8,399 bases of DNA from Hyphomicrobiales bacterium (lineage in GTDB: Bacteria > Pseudomonadota > Alphaproteobacteria > Rhizobiales > Xanthobacteraceae): the NCBI GenBank assembly GCA_003133345.1, contig PKXB01000037.1:18691-27089 (forward strand). Direction: 5' to 3'. Of the stretch, positions 1 to 7,100 are shown piece after piece. Within the stretch, counting starts at the first letter, position 1; each line of letters opens with the position of its first letter. A model generated the notes under the pieces. It saw only the letters and a list, made by a program, of their open reading frames with translations. It was not told where the DNA came from and ran no database searches. Made by a program: the position numbers and the translations under genes.

Positions 1-309
1 CCCACCATTTATCGCAAGTTCAATCCGCTGCAGAGCATGATCTACCAGATCATCGTGATGCTGCTTCTGCCCATCCAAATCTACACCGGCATCCTGTTGT
101 GGGACGTGAAGCGCTTCTCCGCTCAGGTCGATTTTTTCGGCGGGGTGCGGGTGATCGACACCGTGCATGTCCTCATCTTCATCACCTTCGTCTTCTACGT
201 TATGGTCCACGTCTATCTCGGCACGCTCGGCCACACCCGGCTGGCGCATTTCAAGTCGATGATGACCGGCTACGAGGACATGGACGAGGAACCCACGGCG
301 GAGCGCTGA
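1..309 (+). CDS. Membrane diheme cytochrome b subunit, C-terminal part (5' end outside window)
   Basis: The frame is open from the first base to the TGA at 307-309 and gives 102 residues, so this is the 3' end of a longer gene; the ATG at 37 is internal, because good family sequence (TIYRKFNPLQ) precedes it. Two membrane helices are visible at about fragment residues 14-34 and 51-75. His56 and His70 lie 14 residues apart in the second helix, the usual spacing for haem b ligands, and the tail reads HVYLGTLGHTRLAHFK then MMTGYED. This pattern is known from the cytochrome b/b6-like membrane anchors of thiosulfate reductase, formate dehydrogenase and related complexes, which pass electrons between quinones and a periplasmic redox partner. 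The partner here would be encoded to the left and is not visible. It converges on the regulator gene with a 33-base gap. Family is well supported; the particular enzyme complex is unknown. Confidence 0.8.
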   Translation, partial: PTIYRKFNPLQSMIYQIIVMLLLPIQIYTGILLWDVKRFSAQVDFFGGVRVIDTVHVLIFITFVFYVMVHVYLGTLGHTRLAHFKSMMTGYEDMDEEPTAER

Positions 310-327
310 AACCGCGCCGCGTTCGCT

Positions 328-341
328 GGGCGCAATCGCCC
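328..341. terminator. Short hairpin between convergent genes
   Basis: GGGCG (328-332) and CGCCC (337-341) form a perfect 5-bp G+C stem around the tetraloop CAAT, inside the 33-base gap between the cytochrome b stop and the stop of the convergent regulator. It could act for both strands. No U-tract follows on either strand, so a classical intrinsic terminator is not shown. Position is the main support. Confidence 0.3.
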
Positions 342-342
342 C

Positions 343-1779
343 TTACGATGCGTCCGGGGTATCGTTGGGGTCGCCGTCGTGCTCGGTGTCGCGCACGCGG
401 ATCGTGTATTTCTTCATCAGCGCCTGGAAGTTCGGACGCTGCATGCCGGTTTCCTCGGCGCTTTTGGTCACGTTCCACTCATTGCGTTTGAGCGCCTCGA
501 GCACGAACTGCTTCTCGATCTCCTCCACCGACTTTTCGCGCGCGGCCTTTTTGACCCGTTTGAGTTCGTCGCCGGTTCGCGGCACCGCCAGGTCGGCCTG
601 CGGCTGCGAGGAATCGACGATGTTGACGAGGTGGGCCTGGCGGATGACGTTGTCGCTGGTCAGGATCGCCGCCCGGTGCATGACGTTTTCGAGTTCGCGT
701 ACATTGCCCGGCCAGCCGTAATTGACCAGCGTGCTGAGCGCGCCTTCGGAAATGTCCGTGATCTTCTTTCCCAGTTCCGCGCTGAACACCTTGAGGAAAT
801 GGTAGGCGAGCGCCGGAATGTCGCCCTTGCGCTCGCGTAGCGCTGGGGCATGGATCGGGAAGATATTGATCCGGTAATAGAGGTCGTCGCGGAACGTGCC
901 GGCGGCCACCATGGCCTTGAGATCCTTGTTGGTGGCGGTGACCAGCCGGAAATTGGCAATCAGCGTGCGGGTGTCGCCGACGGCCCTGAATTCACGTTCC
1001 TGCAAGACGCGTAGCAGCTTGGCCTGGATCGACATGGAGATATTGCCTATCTCGTCGAGAAACAGCGTGCCGCTGCCGGCGACTTCGAACATGCCTTTCT
1101 TGTTCACGACCGCACTGGTGAAAGCGCCCTTGACGTGACCGAATAGCTCGCTTTCCAGCAGGTTTTCGCTCAAGGCATTACAGTCCACCGCAACGAATGG
1201 CTTGTCCTTGCGCAGGCTGTTGTAGTGAATCGCGCGGGCGATCAGCTCCTTGCCGGTACCGCTTTCGCCGGTGATCAGGACGGTCGAACTGGTGGGGGCG
1301 CATTGCGCGATCAGGCGATAGACGGCCTGCATCTGCGGGCTCAACCCGATGATGTTTTCGAAACGATATTTCGAGCTGAGCTCGCTCTTGAGGGTGAGAT
1401 TCTCCTGCAACAGCCGCCGTCGCTCCAGCGCGCGCTGCACCACCAGTTTCAACTCGTCCGGTTCGAACGGCTTTGAGATGTAATCGAAGGCGCCGAGCTT
1501 CATGGCCTGCACCGCGGTGTCGATCTGCGAAAGCCCCGTGATCATGATGACGTCCAAATTGGGATGCGTCTCTTTGACCCGGCGCAGGACTTCGAGGCCG
1601 TCCATGTTGGGCATCATGATATCCAGGATCATCACGTCGTAAGGATTTTCCTCGATTTTGCGCAGCGCCTCGCGGCCGTCCTGCACCGCCTCGACTTGGA
1701 AGTCGTCGCCGTCGAGAATGCGCAAGCAGCTTCTGATGACGATCTCCTCGTCGTCGGCGATCAGAATTCGCGCGCTCAT
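343..1779 (-). CDS. Sigma-54-dependent NtrC-family response regulator (REC-AAA+-HTH)
   Basis: This 478-residue protein is the transcription activator of a two-component pair. The receiver domain (about 1-120) has the acidic cluster DDEE at 9-12, phospho-acceptor Asp53 in ILDIMMP, Thr81 and Lys103. The AAA+ domain (about 143-375) has Walker A GESGTGKE (171-178), Walker B GTLFLDEIG (237-245), arginines Arg297 and Arg303 in the FRDDLYYRIN segment, and GWPGNVRELEN (355-365). A Fis-type helix-turn-helix lies near 423-458 (NVTKSAEETGMQRPNFQALM). Family members use ATP hydrolysis to open sigma-54 promoters. The sigma-54 contact loop reads GAFTSA (218-223) instead of GAFTGA, while the key Phe and Thr are kept. 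The ATG overlaps the TGA of the upstream kinase gene (ATGA, 1776-1779), and GGGAG six bases upstream is a ribosome-binding site. Length is normal for the family. Its cognate kinase is almost certainly the overlapping gene; its targets are unknown. Confidence 0.95.
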   Translation of the reverse strand: MSARILIADDEEIVIRSCLRILDGDDFQVEAVQDGREALRKIEENPYDVMILDIMMPNMDGLEVLRRVKETHPNLDVIMITGLSQIDTAVQAMKLGAFDYISKPFEPDELKLVVQRALERRRLLQENLTLKSELSSKYRFENIIGLSPQMQAVYRLIAQCAPTSSTVLITGESGTGKELIARAIHYNSLRKDKPFVAVDCNALSENLLESELFGHVKGAFTSAVVNKKGMFEVAGSGTLFLDEIGNISMSIQAKLLRVLQEREFRAVGDTRTLIANFRLVTATNKDLKAMVAAGTFRDDLYYRINIFPIHAPALRERKGDIPALAYHFLKVFSAELGKKITDISEGALSTLVNYGWPGNVRELENVMHRAAILTSDNVIRQAHLVNIVDSSQPQADLAVPRTGDELKRVKKAAREKSVEEIEKQFVLEALKRNEWNVTKSAEETGMQRPNFQALMKKYTIRVRDTEHDGDPNDTPDAS

Positions 1780-3404
1780 TGAACGCTCCCGCTGGCTTTG
1801 CTCTCGGGCCCGGCTGACGGCGGCGTCAGCGGCAGAAGGACGCGGAACGTCGATCCCTCACCCACTTTGCTTTCCACTTCGATAAGGCCGCCATGGGCCT
1901 CGACAATTCCGTGGCTGACGGAAAGTCCCAATCCGGTTCCCTTGCCCACGTCCTTGGAGGTGAAAAAAGGATCGAATATCCGCCGCAGGTTCGTTTCCGG
2001 AATGCCGCAGCCGGTATCGACGATCGATATTGCCACCATCGGCTTGGGCTCGGTCGCCGGCGCCCGCGGATCCGGCGAACGGCGGGTGCTGATCGCGATA
2101 CTGCCCTTCTCCTCAACCGCGTGCTGGGCATTGACGACCATATTCATGATCACCTGTTTGATCTGATCGGCGTCGATCCAGATCGGCGGCAGCGTGCGGT
2201 CGAGGTCCACGGTAATCTCGATGTCGCGCAGGTGCGCGGGTTGCTCGACGATTCGCACGGTATCATCGATGACCTGATTGAGGTCGGTGAATTTCTTTTC
2301 CGGCAGCTTTTCGCGGGCAAAATCCAAGAGCCGCTTGATGATCACGGCGCATCTCTTGGTTTCGCGGATCACCAGGTCCATGTCCTCCGCATCCGGGCTC
2401 TTATCCGGCATTTTCTGCCGCACGAGATGCGAAAAAGTCAGGATGCCGGTCAGGGGGTTGTTCAATTCATGGGCGACACCGGAGGCGAGCAGCCCGACCG
2501 AGGCGAGCTTCTCGCCGCGCATCGTCTCCGCTTGCGCGCGGCGCAGCTCCTGCGTCCGTTTTTCAACTTTCTGTTCGAGCGTGTGCCCCCAATCGCGCAG
2601 TTGCGCCCGCGAACTGCGCAAGGCGTCGGTCATGCCATTAAATACCGAGGCAAGCTTGCCGAATTCGTCGCCGCTGCGCACCGGAATCGCCTGGTCCAGA
2701 TTGCCGGTGGAGAGTCTTTGCGCCCCGCCTTCGAGGTCGCGCAGCGGCAGGTACACCAGACGGTGCACGAAGAAGCCGACCAACAACGCTGCGAAGGCGA
2801 TGAACCCCAATGAAAAGCCGGCAATCCCGAGCGTGCTGGTGCGCAACTTTCGATCGATCTCGTCGAGCGAATAGACGATGTCGAGAACGCCGAGGACTGA
2901 TGTTTCCTTCGAGTGCTGATGGCAGGCGGCGTTGTAGCAAGACGGCTCGTTGCGGATGACTTCCATGCTGCCGAGCAGCGACTCGCCATTCGGGCCTTTG
3001 AACGTCCAGGTCCGCTCGTTCTTGGGAACTTGCTCGAGCGGTCGCTCGCTCTGGTGGCAATGCGAGCAGGCCTCCGCGTTGCGATCCACCGTCTGACCGA
3101 TTTCTGGCGCGTAGGTCGAATGGGTGATCCTGCCCTCTTTGCTCAGGATCCTGACCCGGTTGATTTTCTCCTGATTGGCTACGTCGTGGATGATCCGGTC
3201 GACATAGGCGGGCTGGTTCTGCAGCATCGCGAAGCGCGTGCTCTTGGTGATTACTTCGGAGACCTGGATGACCTGATCGGACACCTTGCCGAGAATTTCG
3301 GTGTACAAAAACCAGGCGACCAGCCCGGTGAACAAAAGCATGGCCGCCGACAGCGCGATCGTCAGGTAAAGCACAACCTTAAACTTGAGGGTTTGCGGCT
3401 GCAT
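1776..3404 (-). CDS. Membrane sensor histidine kinase with diheme c-type periplasmic domain
   Basis: The 542-residue protein has a membrane helix at about 10-33, a periplasmic domain (34-190), a second helix (191-213), a HAMP linker (about 214-268), a short coiled region, then HisKA and HATPase domains. Kinase motifs are complete: H-box AHELNNPL with His312, N-box Asn425, G1 DTGCGIPE (463-470), F-box DPFFTSK (478-484) and G2 GKGTGLGLS (487-495). The periplasmic part looks like a Cache/PDC sensor fold (VRILSKEGRI at 84-93, VLGVLDI at 170-176) into which haem c motifs are set: CSHCH (Cys113, Cys116, His117) and CYNAACH (Cys156, Cys161, His162), the second with four residues between the cysteines. 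Covalent haem implies sensing of redox state, a gas or an electron-transfer partner; the actual signal is unknown. No PAS domain is seen in the cytoplasm. It is translated ahead of, and coupled to, the regulator gene. The start is the ATG opening the signal-anchor helix; its ribosome-binding site is weak. An FNR-type site lies about 145 bases upstream. Confidence 0.93.
   Translation of the reverse strand: MQPQTLKFKVVLYLTIALSAAMLLFTGLVAWFLYTEILGKVSDQVIQVSEVITKSTRFAMLQNQPAYVDRIIHDVANQEKINRVRILSKEGRITHSTYAPEIGQTVDRNAEACSHCHQSERPLEQVPKNERTWTFKGPNGESLLGSMEVIRNEPSCYNAACHQHSKETSVLGVLDIVYSLDEIDRKLRTSTLGIAGFSLGFIAFAALLVGFFVHRLVYLPLRDLEGGAQRLSTGNLDQAIPVRSGDEFGKLASVFNGMTDALRSSRAQLRDWGHTLEQKVEKRTQELRRAQAETMRGEKLASVGLLASGVAHELNNPLTGILTFSHLVRQKMPDKSPDAEDMDLVIRETKRCAVIIKRLLDFAREKLPEKKFTDLNQVIDDTVRIVEQPAHLRDIEITVDLDRTLPPIWIDADQIKQVIMNMVVNAQHAVEEKGSIAISTRRSPDPRAPATEPKPMVAISIVDTGCGIPETNLRRIFDPFFTSKDVGKGTGLGLSVSHGIVEAHGGLIEVESKVGEGSTFRVLLPLTPPSAGPESKASGSVQ
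1786..1790 (-). promoter_or_regulatory. Ribosome-binding site of the response regulator gene
   Basis: Reads GGGAG on the minus strand, six bases before the ATG at 1779, and lies within the last codons of the kinase gene. With the ATGA overlap it supports this start and coupled translation. Confidence 0.6.
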
Positions 3405-3513
3405 GACTACCGTCGCGTCCCATTCGGCGCCGGAAAGGGTCGCTTTTTTTAATTTCGATAAACCGCCGTCAAACCGGCCGCCGGGGTCCTCGCGCCCAGA
3501 ATCCCCAATAAAT

Positions 3514-3519
3514 ATCTTA
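3514..3519 (-). promoter_or_regulatory. Putative -10 element of the kinase-regulator promoter
   Basis: The minus-strand hexamer is TAAGAT, matching TATAAT at four of six positions and lying in an A/T-rich patch. If the start of transcription is at 3507, this hexamer falls at -12 to -7 and the FNR palindrome is centred at -41.5, the known geometry of class II FNR/CRP activation. That would leave a leader of about 100 bases before the kinase ATG. Inferred from spacing only. Confidence 0.5.
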
Positions 3520-3540
3520 GCCGTTACGCCCAGAACGGCC

Positions 3541-3556
3541 TTTGATACGTATCAAA
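3541..3556. promoter_or_regulatory. FNR/FixK-type operator (perfect palindrome)
   Basis: TTTGATACGTATCAAA is a perfect 16-bp inverted repeat whose core, TTGAT-ACGT-ATCAA (3542-3555), matches the FNR/Anr/FixK consensus TTGAT-N4-ATCAA at all ten specified bases. Regulators of the CRP-FNR family bind such sites when oxygen is low. The only gene start downstream in a sensible orientation is the kinase at 3404 on the minus strand; the mini-cytochrome gene reads toward the site from the other side. No gene starts on the + strand within this gap. Confidence 0.8.
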
Positions 3557-3750
3557 CGGCGTTTTTCATATTGCGGCCACCGCAGCGGCCTAATCCGGCT
3601 TTGCCCGCCGGCATGCAACCGCAAAGGCCCGGAATACCGCCTGCCGCGTGACCGGCGTCATCCAATCCGGCGGCCCAGATTATCGGCGGTTCGGCTTTCG
3701 AGATTAATCGGCGCGCTAAAAATTCTGCTGTGAGTGCGGCCCGCATTGCA

Positions 3751-3772
3751 GGCGCCGGCCAATTCCGGCGCC
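3751..3772. terminator. Strong G+C hairpin downstream of the mini-cytochrome gene
   Basis: GGCGCCGG (3751-3758) and CCGGCGCC (3765-3772) pair perfectly around a 6-base loop, starting 50 bases past the stop codon at 3822 in the direction of transcription (minus). A run of five T on the minus strand (3722-3718) lies about 28 bases further on, too far for a classical intrinsic terminator. It may protect the 3' end of the message or help terminate transcription before the FNR-controlled promoter. Confidence 0.35.
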
Positions 3773-3821
3773 CCGGCTGTTTGGATCGACGTCGCCCCGA
3801 TTTTCCGGCAGACGCAATCGA

Positions 3822-4028
3822 TTAGTGGCTGGCCTTGTACTTCTGGCCGGCGGCATTCAACGCCGGCGGTGCCGTGTGGCATGCCGCGCAAGGCTTCTTT
3901 TCTTTCGCCGCGATGGCCGGGTTCGCCATCGATTGCCCCGAAGTGATCATGATCATCGCACCGGCGAGTGCGATCGCCGACGCCGTCGCGGCGGTCTTGG
4001 CCAAAACGCCATGCACCTTTTTTCGCAT
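3822..4028 (-). CDS. Very small exported monohaem c-type cytochrome-like protein
   Basis: This 68-residue protein starts with a clear Sec signal peptide: basic MRKKVHGVLAK, a hydrophobic core to about residue 30, and a probable cleavage after Ala35 (QSMA then NPA). The mature chain would be only 33 residues and contains one haem c motif, CAACH (Cys47, Cys50, His51), flanked by lysines (KEKK before, KYK after). I do not recognise a named family. Class I cytochromes c are normally 80 or more residues with a distal Met ligand; here there is no Met after the haem motif, and His68, the last residue, is the only later His. It would act in the periplasm as a small electron carrier or haem-bearing partner. 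AGGAG seven bases before the ATG fixes the start. It lies 158 bases after the pump gene on the same strand, so co-transcription with the pump is possible. Confidence 0.8.
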   Translation of the reverse strand: MRKKVHGVLAKTAATASAIALAGAMIMITSGQSMANPAIAAKEKKPCAACHTAPPALNAAGQKYKASH

Positions 4029-4186
4029 TGTCGATCTCCTGATTGTTCCATCGATTCATCCGGCACGCCCCGAATGAAATCTGGAACGGTGTGGACAATA
4101 GCAGACGGCCAGGTTGCCGAGAAGGCATAACGGGGTTGCGCCACGTTTCTAGCGGCCGTCTCGGAGCCGCCGCCTACTACTTTTCC
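4029..4186. other. Gap between pump and mini-cytochrome genes
   Basis: 158 bases. Apart from the ribosome-binding site next to the mini-cytochrome start, I see no convincing sigma-70 or sigma-54 promoter, no FNR box and no U-tract terminator. A weak 5-bp inverted repeat (GCGGC/GCCGC) lies near 4152-4170. Confidence 0.5.
4036..4040 (-). promoter_or_regulatory. Ribosome-binding site of the mini-cytochrome gene
   Basis: Reads AGGAG on the minus strand, seven bases before the ATG at 4028. It is the best Shine-Dalgarno match in the window and is a main reason to accept this very short gene as real. Confidence 0.8.
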
Positions 4187-7100
4187 TTATCGAAGCACTT
4201 GATCGGCGTCGCGCAACACGATGTAGATCGCCGGGATCACCAGGACGGTGAGCAAGGTTGACGAGGCAAGACCGAAAAGCAGCGAGATCGCCAGGCCCTG
4301 GAAAATCGGATCGAGAAGAATCGTCGCCGCGCCGATCATGGCGGCGAGCGCGGTCAGCAGGATGGGTTTGAAACGGACGGAGCCTGCTTCCAGCAGCACC
4401 TCGCGCAAGGTTATTCCTCGGGCGGCGCCGTGGCGGATAAAATCGACCAGCAGGATCGAGTTGCGCACGATGATGCCGGCGAGCGCGATGAACCCGATCA
4501 TCGAGGTCGCGGTGAACGGCGCGCCGAACAGCCAATGCCCGATCACGATACCGATCAAAGTGAGCGGGATCGGCGTGAGCACGACCAGCGGCAACTTGAA
4601 ACTGCCGAACTGCGCAACGACCAGGATATAGATACCGACGATCGCCACCATGAAGGCGGCGCCCATGTCGCGGAAAGTGACGTAGGTGATCTCCCATTCG
4701 CCGTCCCACAGAATAGCCGGCTTGTTTTCGTCATCCGGTTGGCCGTGGATACGGATCGCCGGCTGGCCGAGCGCGCCCCAATCATGCGCCTCGATGCGCT
4801 TATCCACGTCGAGCATGCCGTAGATCGGGGCCTCAAAGGCACCCGCCAGTTCCGCCATCACCATGTCGGTGAAGCGCCCGTCGCGGCGGAAGATGGTCGG
4901 CGAACCCAATTCCTTGCTCACGCGCACCACGTCGCCGAGTTCGACCACGGTCTTGTTGCCTGGCACGCTGTTGGCGGGAACCGGGGTCGAAGCCAGCAGC
5001 TCGCTCCACGACAAATCGCGTTTCGGCAGCCGCACCACGATCTCGATCGGGTTGCGGCCTTCGCCGCGGTGCGAATAGCCGACCGCGGTGCCGCCGAACA
5101 GCGCCGCGATGGTGTCGTAGACGTCGCGCTGCTCGACACCGAAGAATTCGAGGCGGTCCTGATCGATCGAAATGCGCAGGCGCGGCCGCGGCTCGCCGAT
5201 CGAATCGTCGATGTCGACGATGTAAGGCACTAGAGCGAAGATTTTTTTCAGCTCAGTGGCCACCGCGCGGCGGCTCGTCGAGTCGGGGCCGTAAACCTCG
5301 GCCAGCAACGTGGCCAGCACCGGCGGGCCGGGCGGCACTTCGACCACGCGGGCGACCGTGCCGGCCGGCAGGACGATCGACTTCAGCCGGGCGCGCAAAT
5401 CGAGCGCGATGGCGTGACTGCTGCGCCCGCGTTGGTCGCGCGGCGCCAGATTGAGATTGAGTTCGCCTAGCTCGGGCAATTCGCGCACATAATAATGCCG
5501 GACCAGCCCGTTGAAATTGAACGGCGCCGGCGTGCCGGCATAGGTCTCGATGGCGCGGATTTCCGGCAGTTGCCGCGCCAAGTCGGCGATCGCGAACAGG
5601 GTCCGCTCGGTGTCCTCGAGCGTCGCGCCCTCGGGCAGATCGACGACCACGGCCAATTCCGACTTGTTGTCGAACGGCAGCAGCTTGACCGTGACGCTCC
5701 GGGTCACGAACAGCAGGCACGCCAGCAGTGTCGCCACCCCGACCGAGATCAGGAAAATCCAAGCCGAGCGGCGCGAGCGCACGACCGGCGCGGCCACGCG
5801 GCGATAAAGCCGGCCGAGAATACCCTCGCCATGCGCCGCCTCGTGTTCATGCACCGGACGGCCTTCCGGATGCAGGCGGAGCATCAGCCAGGGCGCGATC
5901 ACCATGGCCACGACGAACGAAAACACCATCGCCGCCGACGCATTGGCCGGGATCGGCGCCATGTAGGGACCCATCAGCCCCGAGACGAACAGCATCGGCA
6001 GCAGCGCTGCCACCACAGTCAACGTGGCGACCACGGTGGGATTGCCGACTTCCGCCACCGCCTCGACCACGGCCTGCTGACGCGGGCGGCCGTCCTTCAG
6101 CGCCCAATGGCGGGCGATGTTCTCGATCACCACAATGGCGTCGTCGACCAGAATGCCGATGGAGAAGATGAGCGCGAACAGGCTGACGCGGTTGATGGTG
6201 TAACCCATCAGTTTGGCGGCGAACAGCGTGAGCAGAATGGTGGTCGGGATGACCACGAGGGTGACCAGCGCCTCGCGCCAGCCGATCGCAAACGCAATGA
6301 GCACGACGATCGACACGGTCGCCAGCGCGAGGTGGAACAGCAGCTCGTTCGCCTTGTCGTTGGCGGTCTCCCCGTAGTCGCGCGTCACCGTCACTTTGAC
6401 GTCGGCCGGGATCAGCCTGCCCTGCACGCTCTGCAGACGCGCCAGCAACTGCTCGGCCACGACGACCGCGTTGGCGCCGGCGCGCTTGGCAAAGGCGACG
6501 CTGACCGCCGGGACACGGTCCCAGTGGCCGCTTTTGCCGGCCACATCCATCCATACGCGGTGCTCCTGCGGGCTTGGTCCGATGACGACCGACGCCACGT
6601 CGCGCACATAAACCGGACGGTTGTCGCGCGTGGCGACCAGCAACAGCCCGATATCGGGAATGCCGGCGAGCGTCTGCCCGGCCGCGACGTTGCGCATGGT
6701 GTCGTTGTCGCGCACGGAACCGGCCTGGAACGAGCGGTTGGCATCGCGCACTTTCGCGACCAGTTGCTGCAGCGTGACGCCGAACAGCGCGAGCTTCGAA
6801 GGGTCGGGTTCGACACGGATCTGCTCGGGATTACCGCCGGAAATATAGGTCAGCCCGACATTGTCGGTTTTCACCAGTTCGGAGCGCAACTGGTCGGCAA
6901 GCTCATAGAGATCCTTGTCGGTCCAGTGCGCCGCCGCTTCCGGCCTCGGCGACAGCGTGAGCACCACGATGGCGACATCGTTGATGCCCCGGCCGACGAT
7001 CAGCGGTTCGGGAATGCCGACCGGGATACGGTCGATATTGGCGCGAATCTTTTCGTGCACCCGCAGGATCGCGTCGTCGGATTTGGTGCCGACCAGGAAG

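Larger units (their letters stand above)
3405..3821. other. Non-coding regulatory gap between kinase and mini-cytochrome genes
   Basis: 417 bases with no credible gene: the short open frames here have no recognisable domain, no signal peptide and no ribosome-binding site. The kinase-proximal half (3405-3556) holds the FNR/FixK palindrome, a -10-like hexamer, an A/T-rich stretch near 3444-3460 and a predicted leader of about 100 bases. The other half (3557-3821) holds one strong 8-bp-stem hairpin (3751-3772), and otherwise nothing recognised. Confidence 0.7.

Noticed and set aside
1893..2813. + strand open frame of 306 codons opposite the kinase
   Set aside because: Composition is typical of an antisense shadow and the minus strand there encodes complete kinase motifs.
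3441..3455. T7 run followed by AATTT as a + strand intrinsic terminator
   Set aside because: Only a GGCGCC palindrome lies shortly upstream, no stable stem abuts the T run, and no + strand gene leads into it.
3658..4128. Minus-strand open frame of 156 codons overlapping the mini-cytochrome
   Set aside because: No domain, signal peptide or ribosome-binding site, and it runs over a different frame that has a strong ribosome-binding site, signal peptide and CAACH motif.
4152..4170. Inverted repeat GCGGC/GCCGC after the pump gene as a terminator
   Set aside because: Only five pairs with a nine-base loop and no U-tract; too weak to call.
4029..4186. Sigma-54 (-24/-12) or FNR site upstream of the mini-cytochrome
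   Set aside because: Several TGGC motifs occur on the minus strand, but none has TTGC at the required spacing; the nearest FNR-like match (TCGAT-N4-CAATC) misses key bases.
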